Of a stretch of DNA of 64,000 nucleotides, positions 27,239-36,491 are shown one piece after another. Made by a program: the position numbers and the translations under genes. The DNA lies in NCBI GenBank assembly GCA_963707905.1, contig CAVPSA010000059.1, positions 124,001-188,000 on the forward strand, read 5' to 3'. Source of the stretch: DASXKD01 sp963707905. GTDB taxonomy: Bacteria > Actinomycetota > Actinomycetes > Streptosporangiales > Streptosporangiaceae. The first letter of the stretch is position 1; each line of letters begins with the position of its first letter. The notes beneath the pieces are model-generated. The model was not told the DNA's origin, ran no database searches, and worked only from the letters and a program-made list of their open reading frames with translations.

Positions 27239-27991
27239 GTGCGCATCACAGTGATCGGGTGCTCGGGATCGTTTCCCGGCCCAGAGGGTCCGGCGTCCTG
27301 CTACCTGCTCGAGGCGGAGGGCTTCCGGCTGCTGCTCGACCTCGGCAACGGCGCCGTCGGCGCGCTGCAGCGGCACGCCAGCCTCGACAGCATCGACGCG
27401 GTCTGCCTGAGCCACCACCACGCCGACCACTGCCTGGATATCTGCCCGTTCTGGGTAGCGCGCACGTACGGCCCTAGCGGGCGCATGCCGCGGATACCGG
27501 TGTACGGCCCGGAGGGCACCGCGCGGCGGATGGCCCAGGCGTACGGGCTTGATGAGCATCCGGGCATGAGGGAAGCCTTCGACTTCGTGACGCTGGCGCC
27601 GGGCAAGCGGCAGATCGGCCCGTTCCAGATCACGCTCGCGCACATGAACCACCCGGTGGAGACGTTCGGCTTCCGCATCGAGCAGGCCGGCCGGGCGCTT
27701 GCCTACTCCGCTGACACCGGGACCTGCCCGGCGCTTGCCGAACTGGCCAGCCAAGCTGACGTGCTGCTTTGTGAGGCGTCCTTCCTGACCGGGCCGGATC
27801 CCATGCCGGACATGCACCTGACCGCACGACAGGCCGCCGAGCACGCCGCCCGGGCCGGGGCAGACCGGCTCGTGCTCACCCACCTGGTGCCGTGGAACGA
27901 CCAGCAGCGGACCCTGGCGGAAGCGTCCGCCTCGTCCTTTGCCGGGCCGATCTCGCTCGCGGCGCCCGGGCAGGTCGTAGCACTGGACTAG
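27239..27991 (+). CDS. MBL-fold phosphodiesterase-like protein (Rv1339-type)
   Basis: About 250 residues with a complete metallo-beta-lactamase site: LSHHHADHCLD (HxHxDH), MNHPVETFGFRI, YSADTGTCPA and LTHLVPWND. Position and motifs match the Rv1339 group, for which cyclic nucleotide phosphodiesterase activity has been reported in mycobacteria; older annotations call it arylsulfatase-like. The GTG at 27239 begins VRITVIGCSGSFPGPEGPAS, the usual start. In mycobacteria the next gene is rph; here the glycopolymer block begins instead. Confidence 0.85.
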   Translation: MRITVIGCSGSFPGPEGPASCYLLEAEGFRLLLDLGNGAVGALQRHASLDSIDAVCLSHHHADHCLDICPFWVARTYGPSGRMPRIPVYGPEGTARRMAQAYGLDEHPGMREAFDFVTLAPGKRQIGPFQITLAHMNHPVETFGFRIEQAGRALAYSADTGTCPALAELASQADVLLCEASFLTGPDPMPDMHLTARQAAEHAARAGADRLVLTHLVPWNDQQRTLAEASASSFAGPISLAAPGQVVALD

Positions 27992-28184
27992 ACCGGTTAC
28001 AGGCGGGGATATGCTCCGTCTGGGCTACGTGCAGCTTGCGGACACGTTTCCAGCGGGCCTGCAGGGGTGCCCCGCTACCCGAGTCCGCACCGGATCCTGT
28101 GAGGAACATGTGCCCGTCACGCCGGAGGGCTGCATCGGCGGTGGCTGATACTTCATGGTGGCGGCATCGCCGGAACGAGGTGCC

Positions 28185-28367
28185 ATGAAGGTCAGGCCGG
28201 GCCGTACCGTGCTGTGCCGGTGCGGCCACGAGCGGTCGGCACACCAGCACTACCGCAGGGGAAGCGAATGCGCACTGTGCGGATGCCCGCGGTGGTCCCC
28301 GCCGGGCCTGCTGCGCCGGCCCGCCCCTGGCTTCCTGCGCCGCCTTTTCCGCAGGCAGCAGCCATAA
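28185..28367 (+). CDS. Small cysteine-rich (putative zinc-binding) protein
   Basis: A 60-residue basic protein. Four cysteines and three histidines are arranged as LCRCGHERSAHQHYRRG and ECALCGCPRW, which suggests one or two small zinc sites. The C-terminus is arginine-rich (LRRPAPGFLRRLFRRQQP), perhaps for nucleic-acid or membrane binding. Similar small proteins occur in actinomycetes; the function is unknown. The ATG at 28185 follows GGAACGAGG. Confidence 0.6.
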   Translation: MKVRPGRTVLCRCGHERSAHQHYRRGSECALCGCPRWSPPGLLRRPAPGFLRRLFRRQQP

Positions 28368-28684
28368 CTTAGCGGATATAACCGATGGCAGTAAGTAATC
28401 GGTGACGACCCGGCCATCGCGCCCATCTTGGGTACGATAAGGACCAATCCCCGGCCAATCGGTTACTTACTGTGACTACTGGGTCGCTCCATGATTTTTA
28501 ACGAACTCCCAGTGTCCAGAAGACAAATCAGTATCGGTACTTGTCTGTCACACTGACTAATGTATTACTAAGTCATGGACTGAAAAGTCCACTGAAGCCA
28601 AGACAAGGCGAACCACCTGCCCGGCCTCCAGCCCTTGGGCCGCGCATCCCCGCTTGCTTCGCCTGAGGTCATGGAGGGGAGACC
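28368..28684 (+). promoter_or_regulatory. AT-rich, hairpin-rich leader of the glycopolymer block
   Basis: This gap is far richer in A and T than its surroundings and has no gene. An inverted repeat has arms 28389-28403 (CAGTAAGTAATCGGT) and 28458-28472 (13 of 15 bases pair). A two-part hairpin pairs CAGTGT 28510-28515 with 28550-28555 and AGACAA 28521-28526 with 28541-28546. ACTGGG 28478-28483 can instead pair with CCCAGT 28508-28513, which excludes the CAGTGT pairing. A hairpin TGGACT-GAAA-AGTCCA lies at 28576-28591. It ends at a GGAGGGGA ribosome-binding site. It is likely promoter plus operator or a structured 5' leader. Confidence 0.5.
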
Positions 28685-29575
28685 ATGACGGTACAGGCCG
28701 GTGCAAGCGTGCCCTGGCTCCGGGTTTCTGTGGTCATCCCGGCGCTCAACGAGGCACGCAACCTACCTCACGTTTTTGCACGCCTGCCGCCAGACGTCCA
28801 CGAGGTCATCGTCGTTGATGGCCTCTCCGTGGATGACACGATCGCGGTGGCCAGGCAGCTAAGACCCGATGTGCGGATCGTCCTTCAGTCCCGGCGGGGC
28901 AAGGGCAACGCACTGGCGTGCGGGTTCGCGGCTGCCACCGGGGACATCATCGCGATGATCGACGCCGACGGCTCTGCCGATCCGGGTGAGATCCCGCGGT
29001 TCGTCCAGGCGCTCGTGGACGGTGCCGAGTTCGCCAAGGGCACGCGGTTCACCCGTGGCGGTGGCAGCGACGACATCACCCGGCTGCGCGCGCTCGGCAA
29101 TCGTGTGCTGGTCGGCTTCGTCAACCTCTGCCACGGCTCGCACTACACGGATTTGTGCTACGGCTACAACGCGTTCTGGCGGCGGCTGGTACCGCTGCTC
29201 GGCCTGGACGCCGACTCGCCGGCACCGCCGAACGGGGGGCGGCTGTGGGGCGACGGCTTCGAGGTGGAGACCTTGATCCATCTTCGGGTCGCCGCGGCCG
29301 GGCTGGCGGTCACCGAGGTCCCCAGCTTCGAGCACTCACGGATCCACGGTGTGAGCAACCTCAATGCGGCCCAAGATGGCCTGCGGGTACTGCGGACCAT
29401 CATGGCCGAGCTGCGCCGCTCCCTCTGGAGGCGGCGCGGCGGGCCCGTTATGGCCGCCCCGTCCGTGGCGGCGGCTGTGGCTCCGGCCGAGGTCGCGCCG
29501 GAGCCGTCGTCGCTGGCTGCCGGGCGTTCCGGCGACCACTGGGGCCCGGATCTGGCTACCCGGGCGGTTGAGTGA
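28685..29575 (+). CDS. GT2 glycosyltransferase (dolichol-phosphate-mannose-synthase-like)
   Basis: A 296-residue GT-A fold enzyme: VVIPALNEARNLPHVFARLP, VIVVDGLSVDDTIAVARQL and IAMIDADGSADPGEIPRFVQ, which holds the DxD metal site. RGKGNALACGFAAA is typical of polyprenyl-phosphate sugar transferases. It probably moves a sugar to a lipid carrier on the inner face of the membrane. The tail beyond about residue 250 is alanine-rich and disordered. First gene of the block; it overlaps the next glycosyltransferase by four bases (GTGA). Confidence 0.86.
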   Translation: MTVQAGASVPWLRVSVVIPALNEARNLPHVFARLPPDVHEVIVVDGLSVDDTIAVARQLRPDVRIVLQSRRGKGNALACGFAAATGDIIAMIDADGSADPGEIPRFVQALVDGAEFAKGTRFTRGGGSDDITRLRALGNRVLVGFVNLCHGSHYTDLCYGYNAFWRRLVPLLGLDADSPAPPNGGRLWGDGFEVETLIHLRVAAAGLAVTEVPSFEHSRIHGVSNLNAAQDGLRVLRTIMAELRRSLWRRRGGPVMAAPSVAAAVAPAEVAPEPSSLAAGRSGDHWGPDLATRAVE

Positions 29576-31668
29576 GCCGAGCTGATGGCTTCGGTGATGT
29601 GCGTGCCGAGCTTGTTGATGTGGCCGAGGGCAAGCCGCACACGTTTGTGCCCGTGGCCGCCGGTGCGCCGGCCGGGCATGTTCCCCCGGCCGCGGGTGCC
29701 CCCTACGGGGAGGATTCAAGAGCCACAGGCGCACTCGCGGGACCTGGTCCGGCCGCGGGTGCGCCTGCTGATTTTGTCCCGGTGAGCCGGGGCGCGCCGG
29801 CCGGGGTCCTGCCCGCGGGCGGTGCCAGCCCACCCGGGCTGGCCGCCGCGCCAGGACGCCCGGCGGACGAGGACTTGCCGTCGGCGGGGGGCGCCGGCAT
29901 CGACCACAGCGAGATCCTCATCCGGCCGGCCGTGTCCGTGGTCGTCTGCGCGTTCACCGAGGACCGCTGGGAGGACATCTGCCGGGTGCTGGGCTCGCTG
30001 CGCGCGCAGACCGAGGCACCTGGCGAGATCATCCTTGTGATCGATCACTGCCCGGCCCTGCTCCGGCGGGCGCGCCTGGCCTTCCCTGAAGTGACCATCG
30101 TGCCCAACCACTTCCAGAAGGGCCTGGCGGGCGGGCGCAACACCGGGGTGGCACACGCCTGGGGCGATGTGGTGGCGTTCATCGACGACGATGCCTTCGC
30201 CGACCCCGATTGGCTCGGCCGTCTCGCCGACCACTACATGGATCCGACCGTGGCGGGTGTCGGCGGCCTGGTGGAGCCCGCCTGGGAGCACGGGCGGCCT
30301 GGGTGGTTCCCGCCCGAGCTTGACTGGGTGGTGGGCTGCAGCTACCTGGGCATGCGCTCGGGCCTGGGGCCGGTCCGGAACTTCATCGGCGCCAATATGT
30401 CATTCCGCCGGGAGATTCTCGCGGAGATTGGCGGGTTCTCCATCGAGTTGGGCCGGGTCGATTCGAACCCGTTCGGCTGCGAGGAAACCGAGCTGTGCCT
30501 GCGGGTCAGCCAGCGCTATCCGGACGCCATTCTTCTGTACGAACCAGCCGCGGCGGTGCACCACCGGGTCCGTAAGCAGCGTGCCCGGTGGCGCTATCTG
30601 CGGTCGCGCTGTTATGCCGAGGGCAGGTCAAAGGCCACGGTGGCGAGCCTGGCCGGGGCCGAATCGGCGCTGGCGTCCGAGCGGTCCTACGTCAGGTCCG
30701 CGATCCCCCGGGGCGTCTGCCGGTCGCTGTGGAAGGCCGTACGGGGCCGGCCATCCGGGCTGCTGTCCGCCTTCGCCCTTGTGATGGCCGTTCTGACGAC
30801 GGGCTTCGGCTACTTCGTGGGGCGCCGGGCCGGGCGCAAGAACGCCGTTGAAGTGCTCGTAGCGGAGGACACCGAGAGCGAGGTGCTGGACGCCGAGGCC
30901 TGGGTCCTGGAGAGCGACCGCACGGCACCGGATGAACAGACCTGGGTGCTGGACCCCGAGACCTGGGTGCCGCCAGTCGACGACTGGGCACCCGATGACG
31001 CCCGCCGGGCGGTGAACGGCAACAACGGGACGCTGACCGCCGAGCCCGGGACTCCCCAGGCTCCGTCTCCCCAGTCTCCGGCCGCACAGCCCCCGGCCGC
31101 ACAGCCCCCGGCCGCACAGCCTCGGGCCACCCAGTCCCCGGCCCCGAAGGCCCGTCCGCCCTGGGATACCGCGCCGCAACCGGTCGTGCCGCAGGCCGCA
31201 ATCCAGGCTCCCGCGGCGCAGGCTCCCGCAACCAAGGCTCCCGCGGCTCCGGATGGTGAGCGCGGGGCGCCAGGTACCGCGCGGGTCACGGTGCCCGGCG
31301 AGCACCAGATGCTCGTGGCGCCGCCGGGGAGCGCGCCACCCCAGCCCGCGACCATACCGCCCCAGCCCGCTCCGCCAGTAACGGCCACACCAGCGCCGGC
31401 TGTCGCGCCGGACGCGGCGACCAGGCCGTCGGCCGCCCCAGCGCCGGCCGCCGCCCCAGACGCGGCGACCCCGCCGACGGCCGCCGCCGGGACTGCCGCG
31501 CCGGACCTTGCCCCGCCCACGCCGGCCGCCGCACCAGAGGCGGCAGCGCCGCAGACGCGCGCCGGAGGCAGCCGCACCAGCGCGCCGCGCCGGCGGCGTC
31601 CCCGCCAACCGCCGCAGCCGGGGCCGCCGCGCCGGACATGGCGCCCCCGCCAACCGCCGCAGCCATAG
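29572..31668 (+). CDS. GT2 glycosyltransferase with long Ala/Pro-rich tail
   Basis: The catalytic domain spans about residues 115-380: VSVVVCAFTEDRWEDICRVL, NHFQKGLAGGRNTGVAHAWG, VVAFIDDDAFADPDWLGRLA (metal site), NFIGANMSFRREILAEIGGF and GCEETELCLRVSQRYPDAIL. A transmembrane segment follows (about 400-420). Then a tail of some 250 residues is almost only Ala, Pro, Gln and Thr. Near residue 660 the tail turns Arg-rich while another frame keeps the Ala/Pro composition into the next gene, which suggests a frame error or a fusion to it. The sugar is unknown. Confidence 0.8.
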   Translation: MSRADGFGDVRAELVDVAEGKPHTFVPVAAGAPAGHVPPAAGAPYGEDSRATGALAGPGPAAGAPADFVPVSRGAPAGVLPAGGASPPGLAAAPGRPADEDLPSAGGAGIDHSEILIRPAVSVVVCAFTEDRWEDICRVLGSLRAQTEAPGEIILVIDHCPALLRRARLAFPEVTIVPNHFQKGLAGGRNTGVAHAWGDVVAFIDDDAFADPDWLGRLADHYMDPTVAGVGGLVEPAWEHGRPGWFPPELDWVVGCSYLGMRSGLGPVRNFIGANMSFRREILAEIGGFSIELGRVDSNPFGCEETELCLRVSQRYPDAILLYEPAAAVHHRVRKQRARWRYLRSRCYAEGRSKATVASLAGAESALASERSYVRSAIPRGVCRSLWKAVRGRPSGLLSAFALVMAVLTTGFGYFVGRRAGRKNAVEVLVAEDTESEVLDAEAWVLESDRTAPDEQTWVLDPETWVPPVDDWAPDDARRAVNGNNGTLTAEPGTPQAPSPQSPAAQPPAAQPPAAQPRATQSPAPKARPPWDTAPQPVVPQAAIQAPAAQAPATKAPAAPDGERGAPGTARVTVPGEHQMLVAPPGSAPPQPATIPPQPAPPVTATPAPAVAPDAATRPSAAPAPAAAPDAATPPTAAAGTAAPDLAPPTPAAAPEAAAPQTRAGGSRTSAPRRRRPRQPPQPGPPRRTWRPRQPPQP

Positions 31669-34224
31669 CCGCAGCCGCGGCCACCGCGCCGGACATGGCG
31701 CCGCCCAAGTCGGCCGCGCCCGGGGCAGCACCGCCCGAGACCGCTCCACCGAAGACCGTTCCGCCAAACACTGGTCCGCCAAACACCGCTCCACCGAAGA
31801 CCGCTCCACCCAAGGCGGCTCCGCCCAAGACCGCTCCAGCCGATACGGCCCCGCCCAAGGCGGCTGCGCCCGGAACAGCACCGCCAGAGACAGTGGCCGG
31901 ACCACTTGCCGCGGCGCAGGCCGCGGGCGTGCGCGCCACGCTGGATGTCCCCTGGTGGGATCAGCCGCCAGCCGAGACCGCGCGGCCCCGGCGCCGCGGG
32001 ATCGGCGCCGCGGTCCGGGCCAGCGGCGGGGCAGTCGGCCTGCTCTTCCCATGGGTATGCCTCGCGGCCATCGCCGGGCTGTGGGTCTTCGGGCTCAGCC
32101 GGGTGCAGGTCGGCGTGGTGCCCACGGCTGGCTTCGGGCTGATCTCAGCGCTGCCCGCCGTCTTCTGGGCCGCGGTCGTGCTGCTCATGCTGAGCTTCTG
32201 CTGGACCGTGGTGCGCTGGCCGGGCCGGTGGCCGGCCCTTGGGGCGCACCTGCTCGCCCTGGTCGTGATCCTGCACGCCACGCCCGCCATCGTCTACGGG
32301 ACGCTGCGTTACTCCTGGGCCTGGAAGCACGTCGGCGTGGTGGACTACATCATCCACCACGGGATCGACTTCAACCTCGGTGGCGTGCTGGGCGTCTACC
32401 AGGGCTGGCCCGGGTTCTTCGCGCTCAACGCCTTCCTCACCAACGGTGGCGGCCTGCAGTCGGCGCTGAGCTACGCCCCCTGGGCACTCGTCGTCAACGA
32501 CCTGCTGTGGCTCGGCCCGGTCCTGCTCATCGCCCGTGCGTTCACCGCGGACTGGCGGATGATCTGGATCACGGCGTGGGTGTTCGAGCTGGGTAACTGG
32601 GTCGGGCAGGACTACTTCTCCCCACAGGCCTTCGCCTACTTCCTGTTCCTGACCGTGATCGCCATCTGCCTCCGCTGGCTCGGCGACGGCCGCCCGCGCC
32701 CGCGCTGGATCCGGGCCCTGCTGGCGCGCCCGGCCGGCTGGGCCCGCGGGCATGCGCCGCGCTGGCTGGCCCGCAGCGCGCCGGCGCGCGCTGCCCGCCG
32801 GCCAGACCCCGCCAGGCACCGCAGGCAAGCGCGCACTGCCGCGCTGGCTGGGCGGGCACATGCTGCCGCGCCGGGCCCGCGAGCAGGTGCGGTGGGAGCA
32901 GGCGGCCGAGGGCTCGCTGTGGTACCGGGCGGCGAAGCACGCGCGGCCGGACCGGCCGGAGACCGCGATTCCCATCGAAGGGGCGGAGGTATCGCGGTCG
33001 ACCCGCCTGGTGCTGGTGGCCGCCCTGGTGCCGCTCATGGCGGCGATCGCCTCCAGCCATCAGCTCACCCCCGTCATGCTGGTCATCGCGCTCGCCATGC
33101 TCGCCGTGTTCCGGCACCTGCGGCCGCGGGTGCTGCTGCCGCTGGTGGCCGCGGCGATCGCGTTCGGCTGGATCTTCTACGGCGGGCTGCCCTGGCTGCA
33201 GGCGAACAACGGCCAGGTGTTCAGCGGGTTCGGCGCGCTGTGGGCCAACAGTTCCGCGCACATCGTCGGCGGCGGGCAGGTGACGCCCGACCAGGTCGTT
33301 GTGGAGTGGGGCGCCCGGTTGCTCAGCGCAGCCATCGGCCTGATGGCGATGGCCGGGTTCCTGCGTTACCGGCGGCACCGCGACAAGGCGGCGCGCCGGT
33401 CCTGGAACCGGGTCGCCCTGCTGGGCGTGGCGGCCATTCCCATGGTGGCTGGCAACAGCTACGGCGGCGAGATCATCTTCCGGGCCTTCCTGTTCGCCCT
33501 GCCATTCATGGCGGTCGCCGCCGCCGCCCTGTTCTTCCCGCGACCGTGGTCGCCGCGGCGGTACCTGGCCGGCGCGGCGCTGGCCGTCACCACCGTGCTG
33601 CTGGCGGCCGGCTTCTTCCTGAGCAACTACGGCACGGACGCGATGAACTACTTCACCCCCCAGGAGGTGACCGCCGCCCAGTGGCTGTACCGGACCGCGC
33701 CTGCCGGTGCCCAGGTGATCGCGGTCAACAGCAACTTCCCGTGGGCGTTCGTCCACTACAACCGCTACAGCTACACGTTCCTCGACGGCTCGGGGTACAG
33801 CAACGACACGCTGCGCAACCCGGAACAGGAGATCAGCTTCCTGATGAGCCCGCCGTACCCGAAGGTCTCCTACCTGGTGTTCACCCGGAGCCAGGCCGCC
33901 CAGGAGGCGATCAGCGGGCCGTGGTCGCCGAGCGACTTCTCGCGGGTCTACAGCACCCTGATGCAATCCAGCGCCTTCAAGACCGTGTACCTGGCCAAGG
34001 GCGTGACCATCCTGCGGCTGGCCCACGGCCACCACGGGGGTGCGGCCTTCCTGGGCGCGCACCCGGCGCCAGCCCTGCACCGCCACGTGCCGGGCCACCG
34101 CCGCACGGTGCGGCACACGCACAAGGCGCACGCTTCGCGCAACCGGGCCCGGCTCCGCGCGCTCCTGGAATACCACCTCCGCCACCACCCGCCGACGATC
34201 GGCGGCCACCCCGTGGCGCCATGA
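31638..34224 (+). pseudogene. Large polytopic membrane protein of the glycopolymer block, frameshifted
   Basis: An N-terminal Pro-rich linker (repeats like PPKTAPPKAAPPK) is followed by several membrane helices (LLFPWVCLAAIAGLWVFGL, LISALPAVFWAAVVLLMLSF, LGAHLLALVVILHATPAIVY). The frame shifts near a GC run at 32784-32791. The second frame adds more helices (LVLVAALVPLMAAIASSHQL, PRRYLAGAALAVTTVLLAAG) and an extracytoplasmic domain (TAAQWLYRTAPAGAQVIAVN). It ends basic and His-rich, overlapping the next gene by ATGA. It resembles integral-membrane glycosyltransferases or polymerases by layout only. The exact function is unknown. Confidence 0.65.
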
Positions 34225-34598
34225 TGATAGAAACGCACATCAGTTCGGCAGTGCTGCGGCTCAGATCGGCCGGCCGGCGGCGCTGGAGCATCGCCCTGCT
34301 CCTGGCGGCCTCGGGGTGGCTGGTGCTCGGCGTCACCGTGCTGACCGGGCAGGCGGCCATCCGGGCGCCGATGGTCTTCGCCTTCGTGTTCATCTGCCCC
34401 GGCCTGGCGCTGGTCCGGCTGCTGCCGCTGCGCGATCACCTGGAGCAGGCGGTACTGGTGGTCGCGCTGGGCCTGAGCCTCACCATGCTGGCCGCCGAGG
34501 GCATGGCGATCAGTCACATCCTGCAGCCTGCAATGGTGCTCGTGGCCCTGGCTTCGCTGTGCACCGCCGCCGCCGCAGCCGAAGTGATCAGGGGCTGA
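34221..34598 (+). CDS. Small membrane protein
   Basis: A 125-residue protein with about three membrane helices: WSIALLLAASGWLVLGVTVL, PMVFAFVFICPGLALVRLLP, and VLVVALGLSLTMLAAEGMAI with a further hydrophobic end. It starts MMIETHISSAVLRLRSAGRR, overlapping the upstream stop by ATGA. No known domain is recognised. Its place inside the operon suggests a structural partner of the large membrane protein. Confidence 0.7.
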   Translation: MMIETHISSAVLRLRSAGRRRWSIALLLAASGWLVLGVTVLTGQAAIRAPMVFAFVFICPGLALVRLLPLRDHLEQAVLVVALGLSLTMLAAEGMAISHILQPAMVLVALASLCTAAAAAEVIRG

Positions 34599-34604
34599 GC
34601 GCAC

Positions 34605-35438
34605 ATGCCCGACGCGTTTGGCGCGAGGCCACCGGAACAGCTGCGACAGCCCGTCCCGATCCTGCTCTACCACGCGATCACCGCCGACCCACCGGACTGG
34701 ATCGCCCAGTTCGCGGTCACCCCGGCGGCCTTCGGCGCCCACCTCGACGCCGTGGTCGCCAGCGGCCGGCAGCCGCTCACCGTCTCGGAGTACACCGACG
34801 GGCTGAACGGGAAGGTCCCACTGCCGCCGCGGCCGGTGCTGATCACCGTGGATGACGGCTTCGCCGACTTCGCCGACAACGCGCTGCCGGCCCTGACCGG
34901 ACGCAAGCTACCTAGCACGCTGTACGTCACGACGGGCGCGTGCGCGGGCCGGCCACGGGAGACGGTGCTGCCGGACGCCACCATGCTGCGCTACGCCGAC
35001 CTGCCCGGCCTGGAAGCCGCAGGGGTGGAGATCGGTGCCCACTCTCACACCCACCGCCAGCTTGACCTCCTCTCGGGGCGCGAGGTGGCGGCGGAACTGT
35101 CCGCCAGTCACGACCTGCTGGCGCAGACGCTGGGGCACCGCATCCGCAGTTTCGCCTATCCTCACGGTTATTGGCGGTCGCGGGTGCGGCGGCTCGTCGG
35201 TAATGCGGGCTTCGACTCTGCGTGTGCTGTTGGCAATGCCTGGAGTTCGGGCGCCGATCACCGGCTGGCGATGTCGCGGCTTATGGTCCGGGCCGATCAT
35301 GACATCGCTACGGTGGCGTCGTGGCTGGACGGGCCCGGCGCCCACGTACTACCCGGCAGGCAGCGGGTACTGGCCTTCGGCTGGCGCCAGTACCGGCGGG
35401 CCGGGCAGCTGCGAGGGAGGGGGGGATGGCAGGCATGA
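34605..35438 (+). CDS. Polysaccharide deacetylase (NodB/CE4 family)
   Basis: A 277-residue enzyme with the CE4 motifs: catalytic Asp and metal Asp in VLITVDDGFADFADNALPAL, metal His residues in EIGAHSHTHRQLDLLSG, and SFAYPHGYW. It would remove N- or O-acetyl groups from a polysaccharide. No signal peptide is seen, so it may act on cytoplasmic lipid-linked intermediates or be exported by another route. It starts a few bases after the small membrane protein and overlaps the next gene by ATGA. Confidence 0.88.
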   Translation: MPDAFGARPPEQLRQPVPILLYHAITADPPDWIAQFAVTPAAFGAHLDAVVASGRQPLTVSEYTDGLNGKVPLPPRPVLITVDDGFADFADNALPALTGRKLPSTLYVTTGACAGRPRETVLPDATMLRYADLPGLEAAGVEIGAHSHTHRQLDLLSGREVAAELSASHDLLAQTLGHRIRSFAYPHGYWRSRVRRLVGNAGFDSACAVGNAWSSGADHRLAMSRLMVRADHDIATVASWLDGPGAHVLPGRQRVLAFGWRQYRRAGQLRGRGGWQA

Positions 35439-36484
35439 GTACCGGCGCGGGCAGGCACCAGCGCGCGGCCGCGCTACCGCGGCGCCGGCGGGTCCGGAAC
35501 TACGCGATCGCGATCGCTGTCGCCGCGGGCATGGCCGCGGCCGGAGCGGGCCTGCTCGGCGGGCGGGCCAGCGGGGACCAGTGCACCGTCTCCGCAACCC
35601 TGGTGCCGAGCTGCGGTGCCTGGTGGGGAATGTACCTGCCGGTCGATGACGACAGCCAGCTACCCCACGCGGTGCAGTCGGAGGAGGCCTACCTCGGCCG
35701 GCCGCTCGACATCGTCGAGCGCTACCACGACATGTCCGTGTCCGATAACGGCATCTTCCCCGATCGCGCCGAGGAGCAGATCGCGGGGGACCGCTATCTC
35801 CTGTTCTCCTGGGCCGCGGACGTCTGGTCCAAGCACATCCTGTACAAGTGGAGCACGATCGCCTCCGGAGCCCTGGACCGCTCCATCATCGAACCGGAGG
35901 CCCAGCGGATCGCGGCGTTCCACCACACCGTGTTCCTGTCCTTCTCGGCCGAGCCCGACGGCGACGTACCGCAGCAGGGCACGCCCGCCCAGTTCGTCGC
36001 GGCCTGGCGGCACATCCACGACGTGTTCGCCAGGATGGGCGTGCACAACGTGATCTGGGTCTGGACCACGGAGGGCTACCTGCCGCACGAACAGACAATC
36101 GCGGCGATGTACCCAGGAAACGCCTACGTGGACTGGATCGGGTACGACCCGTATAACTACTACAACTGCCACCAGGCCAACTGGCTGAGCTTCGCTCAGA
36201 CGGTGCAGCCCTTCTACCAGTGGCTGACCACGCAGCCCTTCGGTGACAAGCCTGTGATGCTCGCGGAGTACGGCAGCGCCGCCGACCCGCATCAGCCGGA
36301 CCGGGAAGCCGCCTGGTACCGGAGCATCGTGCCGGTCATCCGCCAGATGCCGCGCCTCAAAGCCCTGATCCAGTGGAACGCCTCCATACCCGGATGCCAT
36401 CTGGGCGTGCCAAGGAACTCCCCGGAAGCCCGCGCCTACCGGCAGGCGGGCCTGTCCTCCTACCTCCTCAAAGAAACCCCCTGA
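35435..36484 (+). CDS. Membrane-anchored GH26-like glycoside hydrolase
   Basis: About 349 residues. A basic start is followed by one hydrophobic anchor (YAIAIAVAAGMAAAGAGLLG), so the enzyme is extracytoplasmic. The barrel has VFLSFSAEPDGD, with a likely acid/base Glu, WVWTTEGYLP, DWIGYDPYNYYN, and KPVMLAEYGSAADP with a likely nucleophile Glu, as in GH26 beta-mannanases. I prefer the ATG at 35435 because it overlaps the upstream stop (ATGA) at good distance from GAGGGAGGG; 35426 is too close. It may trim or cut the polymer made by this block. Specificity is unproven. Confidence 0.78.
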   Translation: MSTGAGRHQRAAALPRRRRVRNYAIAIAVAAGMAAAGAGLLGGRASGDQCTVSATLVPSCGAWWGMYLPVDDDSQLPHAVQSEEAYLGRPLDIVERYHDMSVSDNGIFPDRAEEQIAGDRYLLFSWAADVWSKHILYKWSTIASGALDRSIIEPEAQRIAAFHHTVFLSFSAEPDGDVPQQGTPAQFVAAWRHIHDVFARMGVHNVIWVWTTEGYLPHEQTIAAMYPGNAYVDWIGYDPYNYYNCHQANWLSFAQTVQPFYQWLTTQPFGDKPVMLAEYGSAADPHQPDREAAWYRSIVPVIRQMPRLKALIQWNASIPGCHLGVPRNSPEARAYRQAGLSSYLLKETP

Positions 36485-36491
36485 AGAGCTG

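Noticed and set aside
32840..34220. Continuation of the first membrane-protein frame to 34598 as one 986-residue protein
   Set aside because: After about 32800 this frame is Gly/Arg/Ala-rich without helices; the membrane helices continue in the other frame. It only becomes real again at 34221 as a separate small gene.
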